From assembly GCA_934364765.1 (NCBI GenBank), contig CAKRMO010000015.1, positions 1 through 11,732 on the forward strand: a DNA stretch of 11,732 bases. Direction: 5' to 3'. Shown in pieces: positions 1 to 7,600 of this stretch. The translations under genes and the position numbers were made by a program. Positions within the stretch are counted from its first letter, which is position 1; the number at the start of each line of letters is the position of its first letter. Origin of the DNA: an uncultured Bacteroidaceae bacterium (GTDB lineage: Bacteria > Bacteroidota > Bacteroidia > Bacteroidales > Bacteroidaceae). A model generated the notes under the pieces. The model saw only the letters and a list, made by a program, of their open reading frames with translations. It did no database searches and was not told the DNA's origin.

Positions 1-1570
1 CAAAGACGCAAAAAACAAGAAGAAATCCGGCAAGAAAGACGGCAAAGGCGCGAAAAAGGAAAACGGCAAAAAAAACGCCAAGTCTGCCGGCAATGACAGC
101 GTGAAAGCCAAGAAGGATTCCGTTGAGGACGTTAAGCTGCTGCTTGACGGACGCGAGGATCGCATTGAACGGCTCACGATGGCCTCCTCATACCTTGGCG
201 ACTTCGCCCTCTCACCCGACGGCACGAAGATTTACTACATTGCACAATTCTCCACAAGCTGCGACATTCACGTGCGCAACCTCGAAGACGGCAGCGACCG
301 CGTGGCAGTTCCCGACTTCGGCTTTGCAAGGTTTGTGGCTTCCGCCGACGGCAAGAACGTTTATGCCGGGGGCAGGAAGATACGAAAGGTTTCGCTTGAC
401 AACGGAAACCAGAAGTTCATAGAGATTAAGGCGGACTACGACTGGAGCATTTCAAAGGAGAACGCCTATATATTCGAACACGTGGTGAACCTTTTGAAGG
501 ACAAGTTCTACCGCGCCGACATGGGCGGCGTTGACTGGAACTACTACGCCGACAACTACCGCGCCTTTGTGAAGGACATCGACAACAAGTACGACATGGC
601 GGAGATGCTGAGCGAGATGCTCGGCGAGCTTAACGCGTCGCACACCGGGGCACGCTACGGCGGCACAAGCGCGGAGCTTCCAACGGCGAGCCTCGGGGCT
701 TTCTACGATGAGGACTATGACGGCGCGGGGCTTAAGATAAAGGAAATCTTGAAGAAAGGGCCGCTCGATTTTATAGGATGCAAGGCAAAGGCCGGCGACA
801 TAATCACCAAAATCAACGGCAAGCCCATAGAAAAGGGCAAGGACTATTTCCCGCTCCTCGCGGGGCTTTCTGGCAAGCACACGCTGCTCACGCTGACCAA
901 CGCAAAAGGCAAAGGCGAGTATGAGCAGGACGTGAAGCCCATAGGCGGCGGCATGGAGCGCGAGCTGCTCTACAACCGCTGGCTCAAACAGCGCGAGGAA
1001 ATGGTGGAGAAGTACTCCGGCGGCAAGGTAGGCTATGTGCACGTTCGCGCAATGAACACGCCGAGCTTCCGCAAGGTGTTCTCGCGTGTGCTCGGCAAGC
1101 TGCGCAACAAGGAGGCCCTCGTGGTTGACATACGCAACAACGGCGGCGGATGGCTTCACAACGACTTGGGAGTGCTGCTGAGCGGAAAGCTTTTCGCCAC
1201 CAACGAGCCGCGCGGACAGTTCATAGGCAACGACCCGTATATGCGCTGGTTCAAGCCCTCGGCAGTGGTGATGAGCCAAAACGACTACTCCAACGCCCAC
1301 GGCTTCCCCTATATGTACAAGACGCTCGGCATGGGCAAACTTGTGGGTGCGCCGATGGCAGGCACGATGACCGCCGTGTGGTGGGAGACACAGTATGACG
1401 ACGAGCTTGTGGTGGGCGTGCCCGAAGTGGGGGTTAAGGACTTGAACGGCAACTACCTCGAAAACCAGACGCTAAACCCCGACGTGGAGGTGATACCCAC
1501 CCCCGAACAAACTTTAAGCGACGACGATGTGCAGGTGAAGCGTGCAGTTGACCTGCTATTGGGCAAGTAA
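1..1570 (+). CDS. Tricorn-like S41 family serine peptidase, C-terminal part (5' truncated by window edge)
   Basis: The frame is open from base 2 to the TAA at 1568-1570, so the start lies outside the window; the GTG at 101 is internal. In order: a Lys-rich stretch (nt 2-121, 16 of 40 residues Lys), the end of a beta-propeller (nt about 188-420, with SPDGTKIYY and SADGKNVY blades), the tricorn C1 helical domain with YRADMGGVDW and the GELNASH motif, a PDZ domain (about nt 725-915), and the S41 core with DIRNNGGGW. Catalytic candidates are Ser-His at nt 638-643, nucleophile Ser at nt 1289-1291 in NDYSNAHGF, and Glu at nt 1460-1462 before NPDVEV, matching the Ser/His/Ser/Glu tetrad of archaeal tricorn. 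These homologues are usually around 1,000 residues or more, so about half is seen. They are thought to degrade peptides; a signal peptide would lie upstream and cannot be checked. Confidence 0.9.
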   Translation, partial: KDAKNKKKSGKKDGKGAKKENGKKNAKSAGNDSVKAKKDSVEDVKLLLDGREDRIERLTMASSYLGDFALSPDGTKIYYIAQFSTSCDIHVRNLEDGSDRVAVPDFGFARFVASADGKNVYAGGRKIRKVSLDNGNQKFIEIKADYDWSISKENAYIFEHVVNLLKDKFYRADMGGVDWNYYADNYRAFVKDIDNKYDMAEMLSEMLGELNASHTGARYGGTSAELPTASLGAFYDEDYDGAGLKIKEILKKGPLDFIGCKAKAGDIITKINGKPIEKGKDYFPLLAGLSGKHTLLTLTNAKGKGEYEQDVKPIGGGMERELLYNRWLKQREEMVEKYSGGKVGYVHVRAMNTPSFRKVFSRVLGKLRNKEALVVDIRNNGGGWLHNDLGVLLSGKLFATNEPRGQFIGNDPYMRWFKPSAVVMSQNDYSNAHGFPYMYKTLGMGKLVGAPMAGTMTAVWWETQYDDELVVGVPEVGVKDLNGNYLENQTLNPDVEVIPTPEQTLSDDDVQVKRAVDLLLGK

Positions 1571-1597
1571 GTTCACACAAACAACACATACATAATT

Positions 1598-2191
1598 ATG
1601 GACAATAAAGAAATGGAATTCTGTCAAAGCTGCGGAATGCCGCTTACAGACGAAATCCTCGGCACCAACGCCGACGGAAGCAAGAATGACGAGTATTGCA
1701 TCTACTGCTACAAGGACGGCGCATTCACCGGCGACTTCACAATGGAGGAAATGGTTGAATACTGCTCCATGTTCGTGGAAGAATACAACAAGAACACAGG
1801 CAAGCACCTCACCTGCTGCGAATACAAGGAGGTGTTGCGTCAGTTCTACCCGACATTGAAGCGCTGGAACCTTCCAAAGAACCAGATACCGCACGCAAAC
1901 CACCCCATGAAGAAAGTCTTTATTGAGGAAGTGAACGCCCTCGGCATAAAAGGTTTGCATATAGAAAACCTGTTTGTTCTTCAAGGCTCTTTCATCAACC
2001 AGGAATACAAGCTCAACGGCAACTCCGTGTTCCTGCTTGACAACAACGCCACATACTGGGGCACGCAGGTGCAAAAACCAAACTCGGAAGGACGGTGTTT
2101 CGGCATAGCGTGCGATGAAAAGTACATTCTCGTTTCCGAGTACGGCAAGGACGGCTCCGACCCGGAAATAGTGATGCTGAAAAGAAGATAG
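1598..2191 (+). CDS. Zinc-ribbon domain protein with unrecognised C-terminal half
   Basis: 197 residues; ATG at 1598, 27 nt after the peptidase stop, so it may share that transcript. Residues 9-60 match the putative zinc-ribbon family Zn_ribbon_2 (PF12674): CQSCGMPL (Cys9, Cys12), the LGTNADGS signature, then YCIYCY (Cys34, Cys37), followed by a MEEM helix. These four Cys are the likely zinc ligands; Cys56, Cys73 and Cys74 are additional. Standalone members of this family are often only about 80-95 residues, so roughly residues 100-197 are an extra domain. It looks like an alpha/beta or beta-rich fold and I do not recognise it. No signal peptide or membrane segment, so it is probably cytoplasmic. 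The zinc-ribbon call is firm; the biological role is unknown. A strong terminator lies 14 nt after the stop. Confidence 0.85.
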   Translation: MDNKEMEFCQSCGMPLTDEILGTNADGSKNDEYCIYCYKDGAFTGDFTMEEMVEYCSMFVEEYNKNTGKHLTCCEYKEVLRQFYPTLKRWNLPKNQIPHANHPMKKVFIEEVNALGIKGLHIENLFVLQGSFINQEYKLNGNSVFLLDNNATYWGTQVQKPNSEGRCFGIACDEKYILVSEYGKDGSDPEIVMLKRR

Positions 2192-2204
2192 AAGCATGAA
2201 ACCG

Positions 2205-2240
2205 AAAAAGGATGCACCCGAGTGAAGGTGCATCCTTTTT
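2205..2240 (+). terminator. Rho-independent terminator, bidirectional
   Basis: A perfect 14-bp stem (2205-2218 with 2227-2240) with an 8-nt loop. The core pairs GGATGCACC with GGTGCATCC. The right arm ends in a run of T that continues to 2241, giving the U-tract for the plus-strand transcript of the zinc-ribbon gene. The left arm starts with five A, so a minus-strand transcript would also end in a U-tract; it could stop read-through from the convergent regulator gene that ends at 2741. Confidence 0.9.
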
Positions 2241-2380
2241 TGCCGTGCGGCCTTACCGCCACAACGGCACACTTACAACCAATCTATTAAAAGCTTTTTC
2301 TCACGCCTGTCTCCGCATAGCCCCCCCTCACCCGCAGCCTTCGCCATGCTGCCGTTTCCAGTGGGAAAGTGGCGGAAACT

Positions 2381-2461
2381 ATGTCTGATATAATTTTTCC
2401 TACGTCTGATGTAGTTTTTTCTACATAGGACGTAGTTTTTCTTATGTCCCGCATTGTTTCC
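2381..2461 (+). repeat. Tandem 20/21-bp repeat array A (about four degenerate units)
   Basis: Units begin at 2381, 2401, 2422 and 2442 with lengths 20, 21, 20 and 20. The shared pattern is TAYRTCnGAYGTAG followed by a T-run and CC. The first half of each unit is a hyphenated palindrome (TAYRTC-n-GAYRTA); the last unit is the most decayed. The same repeat occurs at 9284-9366 in the same orientation, with a 20 of 21 match over CTACATAGGACGT-R-GTTTTTC (2421-2441 against 9324-9344). Function unknown. Confidence 0.8.
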
Positions 2462-2531
2462 GGGGATTGCGGGCCGCGCAATTCCGCCTATGCCCCTTGC
2501 GCCACCCCGGCGCGTGCTTTTTCGGTTAAAA

Positions 2532-2583
2532 GCATTTCCCCAACTCAATCTGTGTTTTACAGTACTCAAGATTGGGGAAATGC
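2532..2583. repeat. 12-bp perfect inverted repeat with 28-bp spacer
   Basis: GCATTTCCCCAA at 2532-2543 is the exact reverse complement of TTGGGGAAATGC at 2572-2583. In the minus-strand RNA an alternative fold pairs the outer 9 bp and then, after a 5-nt bulge, CAATCT with AGATTG. There is no adjacent U-run, so it is not a standard terminator. It lies about 160 bp past the end of the minus-strand regulator, so it could be a 3' RNA structure or a remnant of a small element. Confidence 0.55.
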
Positions 2584-2740
2584 ACCACTACTTATACCGT
2601 TTCGCGCATTTTGCGCCACGCACGCGCCCCCTGCGGTGCGCTTGTTTTCCTGTTGCAAATATATGCATCTTGCCAATACGCCGGCCCGCCATGGATTACA
2701 ATTATTTGTAATGTGCGATTTTGCCATGGCATTTTTTCCG

Positions 2741-3493
2741 CTACACCAGCTCCAGCACCCTAAGCACAACCAGCAGGGCCTGCGTGGTGGAGGCGTTGAA
2801 CCTGCGGCGGAGGCATCTCACCATATATACAACCTGATGTTCCTTGAGCGACAGGGCGCCGGCAATTTGCGCCGTGCTGTAATTGGCGTAAAGCATGGCG
2901 CACACCTTCTCCTCAACCGGCGCAAGCCTGCAGCTGAACACATTCAGCCTGCCCTCGCCGTCAAGCCGGTAAAATTCGTTTGTGTTCTTATTGTAAATGC
3001 CGCACACCTCGGAGGTGTCGTTAACATAACGCCCCACCATGACTATTGAGCACCAGACACTGTTGGACGCCGTCTTGAACAGCGGGTACTCCTTTATGCA
3101 CACCGGGTACTTCTCCCTGCCGCCGCCGACGGCAATAACCGTGTTGAAGATAATGTTCACATATTTAAGCCCGCCGCAGCAGATTTCGGCATATTTCCCG
3201 GATGTCTGGCGGAGGAAATCCTGGGCGTGCTTCACAAACACTCCCGAAAACCTCACGGAACGCCTCAGCGCGGCCAGCAGCCTGTCGTCGCAGTTGCGGT
3301 ATTCCTTGTTGCGGTATGACATGTAAACAATCCTCCGGCGGCTATAGTCGGCAACAAAAGCCATCCTGTTTGTAGGCATCAGCGAACAGCTTTCAAGGCA
3401 CGCCACCATGCCTTTCAGCCTTTCCCGCTCCTCATCAGGAAGCCTGCCGATGTCGTTGGTTTCGGGAGAAAATATAAAGTCTATGATATTCAC
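2741..3493 (-). CDS. LuxR-type HTH transcriptional regulator (paralogue 1)
   Basis: 250 residues; ATG at 3491-3493, TAG at 2741-2743. Residues about 190-250 form a LuxR/GerE-type four-helix HTH: an LAPVEEKVCAML opening, ANYSTAQIAGALSL as scaffold helix and turn, a recognition helix around HQVVYMVRCLRRRF, and a closing helix ending VLRVLEL. The N-terminal 180 residues resemble the PAS-like sensory region common in Bacteroidales LuxR proteins (NRMAFVADYS at 42-51, then FNTVIAV, PLFK and VWCS), but no ligand can be assigned. No receiver Asp pattern, signal peptide or membrane segment, so it should be a cytoplasmic DNA-binding protein. It is a tandem paralogue of the gene at 3752-4504. Target genes are unknown; the neighbouring secreted-protein gene is an obvious but untested candidate. 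Confidence 0.82.
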   Translation of the reverse strand: MNIIDFIFSPETNDIGRLPDEERERLKGMVACLESCSLMPTNRMAFVADYSRRRIVYMSYRNKEYRNCDDRLLAALRRSVRFSGVFVKHAQDFLRQTSGKYAEICCGGLKYVNIIFNTVIAVGGGREKYPVCIKEYPLFKTASNSVWCSIVMVGRYVNDTSEVCGIYNKNTNEFYRLDGEGRLNVFSCRLAPVEEKVCAMLYANYSTAQIAGALSLKEHQVVYMVRCLRRRFNASTTQALLVVLRVLELV

Positions 3494-3751
3494 AGCAACT
3501 CTTCTTTATCCCAAACCAACGACCGGCACAAAACGCACTTCCCAATATGTCCCCAACTCATGTTCAATCCTATCACCTGTCAGAACAGAGGGAAATGCCA
3601 CTAACACATTCCTTTGCATACACGTACTCATCGTGTTTTGTATTTCTGCCTTGTTTTCGTGGCAAAATTACACACCAGACAAATACGCCGCACTTGAAAG
3701 AATTACTATTATTAGTAAATCCTAATATTTTTGCATTAGCCGCGCCCCCGG
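3494..3751. other. Intergenic region upstream of LuxR paralogue 1
   Basis: 258 bp separating the two regulator genes, AT-rich near 3700-3735. No supported gene or terminator-like hairpin was seen. This spacing suggests paralogue 1 has its own promoter. A candidate is given separately. Confidence 0.5.
3663..3670 (-). promoter_or_regulatory. Candidate Bacteroidota -7 element for LuxR paralogue 1
   Basis: The minus strand reads TAATTTTG, an exact match to TAnnTTTG. No well-spaced TTTG -33 element was found upstream: the CAAA at 3680-3683 would be only 9 bp away. The leader would be about 160 nt. Weak call from the motif alone. Confidence 0.3.
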
Positions 3752-4504
3752 CTACAAAATCTCGAGCGTACGAAACACAACCATCAACGCCCTTGTGTTG
3801 GTAACATTGAACCGCCGGCGGAACTTTTTCAGGATATTCACAACCTTGTACTCGTCAATGCCGAGCTTTTTCGCTATCTGGGCGTTGGAGTAATTTGCAA
3901 ATATGAAGGAGCACACCAGCTTCTCCATGCCCGTCATCCTGTACAGCCTCGAGGCAAGCCTTCCGCCCTTGTCAACATACCAATACCGCTTGTGCAGCTT
4001 GTTGTATATGCCGCAGCTTTCGGGCAGGTCCTTTACAAAGCGGCTCACAACCGCCATTGAGCACCACACGCGCCCGTCGTCGGTTACAAACAGCGGATGC
4101 TCGGCTATGCAAATGGGATATTTGCTGCCGACGCTCTTTACGGTTACAAGCGTGTTGAATATATAGTCTGTGTTCCGCGCCCCGCCCTTGAACACTTCCC
4201 GCTGCCGGCCCGCCTCTGCGCCCGACAGGGAGGCTGCCATGCTTTTGAAACTTTTCATGAAGCTCACCCTGCTGAGCAGCATTAGCAGTTGCCTGTAGGC
4301 ACATTCGCCACGGAACTCCCTGCACTTGTGCCGCAGAAAGGGTATCTCGCCCCTGCTGTAATCGATCACAAACACAAGCCGGTTTGACACAAAGGGAAAA
4401 TTTCCGATACACGACAGCATCCTTTCCAAATCGCGGTGGCGGGACACACGAAGCTCGTTGAGCGGCTTGGGGAAAACGCTTGTTATATATTCGGCGACAT
4501 TCAT
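3752..4504 (-). CDS. LuxR-type HTH transcriptional regulator (paralogue 2)
   Basis: I place the start at the ATG at 4502-4504 rather than an in-frame ATG at 4561. It gives exactly 250 residues, the length of paralogue 1, the first residues match (MNVAEYI against MNIIDFI), and an AT-rich leader precedes it. Residues about 188-250 are the LuxR-type HTH (FANYSNAQIAKKLGI, then YKVVNILKKFRRRF). The N-terminal part shares NRLVFVIDYS, FNTLVTV, KYPICIAEHPLF, VWCS and CGIYNK with its partner; from residue 111 to the end the two align without gaps. Probably a cytoplasmic DNA-binding regulator with a PAS-like sensory region; the signal and targets cannot be read from sequence. It lies downstream of the large secreted-protein gene on the same strand but is separated from it by a terminator. 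Confidence 0.82.
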   Translation of the reverse strand: MNVAEYITSVFPKPLNELRVSRHRDLERMLSCIGNFPFVSNRLVFVIDYSRGEIPFLRHKCREFRGECAYRQLLMLLSRVSFMKSFKSMAASLSGAEAGRQREVFKGGARNTDYIFNTLVTVKSVGSKYPICIAEHPLFVTDDGRVWCSMAVVSRFVKDLPESCGIYNKLHKRYWYVDKGGRLASRLYRMTGMEKLVCSFIFANYSNAQIAKKLGIDEYKVVNILKKFRRRFNVTNTRALMVVFRTLEIL

Positions 4505-4527
4505 ATACTTCCTTTTGGTTTTTATTA

Positions 4528-4535
4528 CAAAAATA
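4528..4535 (-). promoter_or_regulatory. Candidate Bacteroidota -7 element for LuxR paralogue 2
   Basis: The minus strand reads TATTTTTG, matching TAnnTTTG, about 24 bp before the chosen ATG and downstream of the terminator of the preceding gene. No convincing -33 TTTG at standard spacing. If real, the longer start at 4561 would lie upstream of the transcript, which supports the shorter start. Confidence 0.35.
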
Positions 4536-4620
4536 GCGGTTTCCGCAATTTGCGCCCCCAATGCCTTTTACCAATTTTTGCAATCCCGCAATTTTTCCGC
4601 AAAACACCCAGTATCGGAAA

Positions 4621-4654
4621 CAAAAATCCCCGCAGCCAAACAGGCTGCGGGGAT
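4621..4654 (-). terminator. Rho-independent terminator of the large secreted-protein gene
   Basis: A perfect 12-bp GC-rich stem, ATCCCCGCAGCC (4626-4637) with GGCTGCGGGGAT (4643-4654), and a 5-nt loop. On the minus strand the stem is followed directly by a U-run (complement of the A-run at 4622-4626). It begins 23 bp after the stop codon at 4678 and separates that gene from LuxR paralogue 2. Confidence 0.9.
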
Positions 4655-4677
4655 GATTTTTATAAAGGGTTGGTGTC

Positions 4678-7600
4678 TTACTTGATGAGGACCTTCTCCT
4701 TGCCGATGATATAGAGACCCTTCCTGAGACCCTTCTTGGCATCGGATGCCTTTACGTTGCGCTTGACGAGCGCACCGTCAACGGTGTAAACGTCAACCTT
4801 GACGCTGAGCTTGCTTACGGCCTCCTTAATCTTGTTGAGGATGCCGCCGTCGAGCGTGCTGATTACCACTTCCGGGTCGCCTTCCAAAGCCTGAATGAGG
4901 TTCGGGTTGATGTAACCGCTGTGCGCGCTTACAGAAACCTTCTTCTCGCCGTCGGTAACCTTGAGTGCATTGCCGCTGAAGTAACCGTAGCCGCCATCAA
5001 CAAGGCTCTTGCCGTTGAATGCGGCAACAAGGCCGTTGACAGAGTCGCCCTTGATGCTGAGGTCGGTCGGGGCGTCAAACATGAGGGTAACCTTGGGCTG
5101 TCCCTCCTCATAGAGAGTAGTGTCGCCTGTTACGAGGATGAACGGCTCGCCGGCTGCGAAGTCCCATTTCTCAACAAGTCCGAGTTCTGTGTCGCTCGGC
5201 TGGCTGTGGATTTGGTACGCATGAACATTTTCGTTCCTGCCGAGTTCTGTAACTGCGAACGGCAATGTAACAATCTTGGCAGTGTTGTTGTCGAACTGCA
5301 TTGCGATTTCGGGGTTCTCCTCTGTGTCGAACTCCTCGAATGTGAACGAAGCACGGCTGTCAAACTCTGCCGTGAGCAAATCGGCACGCACCTGGCGTGC
5401 GTTGTCGCCGAACGATACCAAAGCGCCTTCGCGCCTGCCGCCGAGAGACTGAATCTGGAACTGCTCCTTGCCGATGTATGTAACGCGGAACGGGAACGGA
5501 GTGGTACTGCCGCTGAAGTAGTAGTCGTTGCTTTGGATGTTGGCGTTGCCGAAGTACCAGCCTGTGCGCATATTCTGGATGTAGTATGCGCGCTTGCCAA
5601 GGTTGAGGCTGTCGGGAACGGGAACAAAGCGCCAGATAGCGTCAATGTCGCCCTCGCGCTCCTTGTTCTTTATGTCGTCCATACCCCAGCGCAGCTGGTT
5701 GCCCGCATTGTAAACGCCTTCGTTCTCACCCTTGCCGCTGCCGAGCACATAGAGGGCCGCGCCCTTGACCTCGGCGCGTGCGCCGTAGTAGTTTTCGGGG
5801 GCGGCATCACCCTCGGCTGTTGCGCTGAGTATGTAGTACCACTTGCCCGGCTCAACGGAAACGATGTTGTCGTAAACGTTCTCCATTGCGTCCTCGATGT
5901 TCTTCTTTATTTCGTTGAACTTCGCGGTGCTGGTCTGAAGGCCGGCTGCTGCGTCAATTGCAGCCTGAAGGTCGGTGAGCTTGCTTTCGTCCTTGAGCTG
6001 GCCCATGTATTCGCCAACCACTGCGTTGTCGATAAGCATCTTGGCTTTGTCTATCAGGTTGTCAAGAGCGTTGTGATCCTGATAGAGGGCCGCAACCGCG
6101 TCGATAGCATCCTGAAGGTCCTGTCCGTCGGTGAGAGTTGCGGAGCCGTTGTCAAGCTTGCCCTGAACTTCGGCCGCAAGGTTCATCATCTTGTCGGCAG
6201 CGTCCTTCATGCCTTCAACATAGTAGTACTGCGACTTGGCGTTGTCATACCTGTCCTTGGAGTCGTAAAGCTGGAAGCCGGAGATTGTCCAGTAAGGCAC
6301 ACCGTCGCAAGAGCTGGTGCAGCGGAAACGTATGTAGCGGTAAGGCTGGTCGGGAGTGATGTCCTTGCTGTAGTAAGGCCACTGGCTGTAAACGTTCCTG
6401 TCGGGGAAGTCGTTGAGAGTGGTAATCTCGGTCCAGGAAGCCAAGTCGGAAGTAACGTCTGCGCCGAGTGCGTCGTCGTTAGTGCCGTACACGATAGCCG
6501 TGCGCGGTGTTACGCCCATACGGTGGTTGCCGTTGTAAAGGTCATTGCGGCGGTCAATCCTCACGAGGAACGAAGCCACATCGCTGCGCTTGAGGTCAAT
6601 CTGGAGGTAAGAGGGGTTCTCTGCAAGAGTGCCCCAGTTCGGGTCGGAGTGCCAGTATGTCTGGTCGTTGTCGTCGATAAGCGCACCGAGAAGGTTGTAG
6701 CCGTCCTCGATGAACTCTGCGTTGAACGAATAGTTGTCGTTGCCGGGAGTGATGCCCATCCAAGTGTTGTTGGCGGTAAGCTGTGTGGTGCCGTCATCCT
6801 TTGAGTTAACCTCGGTGATGAGGCCGCCCTCGGTTGCGAGGGTGTAGAGCTTCTTGTTAAGGTCGTTTGCCTTCTTGACGATAGCCTGTATGCGCTCCGC
6901 GCTGTTCAGCAGGTCGTTAATCACGGCAATGCTGCTGCGTATCGGGGCCATTTCGGTTCCGTCAACGGTGAGGTTGTTCACGTGGTCGTCGGCAACAGAG
7001 AGAGCGGCTGCGAGGTCGTCAACAGCTTTCTTCATTTCGGCGTTCTTCGAGTAGAGAGAGCCTTCGGAAGCCGGGATGTCCTCGGGATAGAGCTGAAGCT
7101 CGCTGAGATTCCAGTAAGAATTGCCCGACGAGGTGCCCTTGACATACAGGCGCACATACTGGTAGTTGGCCTTCATGTCGATGAGCGGGGACACGTAGTG
7201 GGCGTTGTGTATGTTGCCGGGGAAGCCCTTTTCAAGAATGGTTATCTCCTTCCACGAAGTTTCGTCCTCGGGGGTGTTGGTGGCCTTCACAACATATTTT
7301 GTCGGTGTGTCGTGCCATGCCGTTCCCGAAACCGCGCCGTCGTTGCGTCCCCAGTGCTCGATTGTGAGCTTCGACACGTCGGTGCGGTTCAGGTCAATCT
7401 GAAGCCACTCGTCCTGATTGAAGAGGTTCATTCCCGTTGTGGAGTGGAAGTGGGTGTCGTGGTCGTTGTCAATCAGCTTGTCTACGCCGTTTGCGGCTGT
7501 CCACGCGCAGTTTGCGCTAATCTGCGAAGCCGCCTTTATGAGACCCGTGGTCGGGGCCTTGATTGTGAGGATGAGCGTGCGCGCCTCGACAAGAGAGTCT

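Larger units (their letters stand above)
2242..2740. other. Intergenic region between convergent genes
   Basis: About 500 bp between the terminator and the end of the minus-strand regulator at 2741. No reading frame here has a credible protein: they are Pro/Arg/Cys-rich or run through the tandem repeat. It contains the repeat array at 2381-2461, the inverted repeat at 2532-2583, and a weak AT-rich hairpin (ATTACAA at 2695-2701 with TTGTAAT at 2706-2712) without a U-tract. No tRNA-like or other RNA gene was recognised. Confidence 0.6.

Noticed and set aside
452..1300. Minus-strand reading frame inside the peptidase gene
   Set aside because: Antisense shadow of a well-supported S41 peptidase; no domain and no start context.
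1360..1380. Suspected loss of the catalytic Ser in the peptidase because GTMTAVWWE lacks one
   Set aside because: That segment is the loop after the nucleophile. The nucleophile position is the Ser in NDYSNAHGF at 1289-1291, which is present.
2381..2461. CRISPR array
   Set aside because: Units are 20-21 bp with no unique spacers between them, they are degenerate, and no cas genes are in the window.
2273..2569. Minus-strand reading frame with NYVLCRKNYIRRRKNYIRH repeats as a small protein
   Set aside because: The peptide repeat is the translation of the 20/21-bp DNA repeat array, and a similar frame occurs at 9256-9624. No start context or conserved domain.
2695..2712. AT-rich 7-bp hairpin after LuxR paralogue 1 as its terminator
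   Set aside because: The stem is weak and has no following U-tract on the minus strand.
4505..4561. Longer N-terminus for LuxR paralogue 2 starting at 4561
   Set aside because: The start at 4504 gives the same 250-residue length and matching first residues as paralogue 1, and a candidate -7 element lies at 4528-4535.
4921..6804. Long plus-strand reading frame (627 codons) opposite the large secreted-protein gene
   Set aside because: It is rich in Val, Leu, Ala and Cys with no recognisable domain, as expected from the mirror of a strongly biased coding strand. The minus-strand gene has clear domains, a signal peptide and a terminator. The same applies to 6982-8298.
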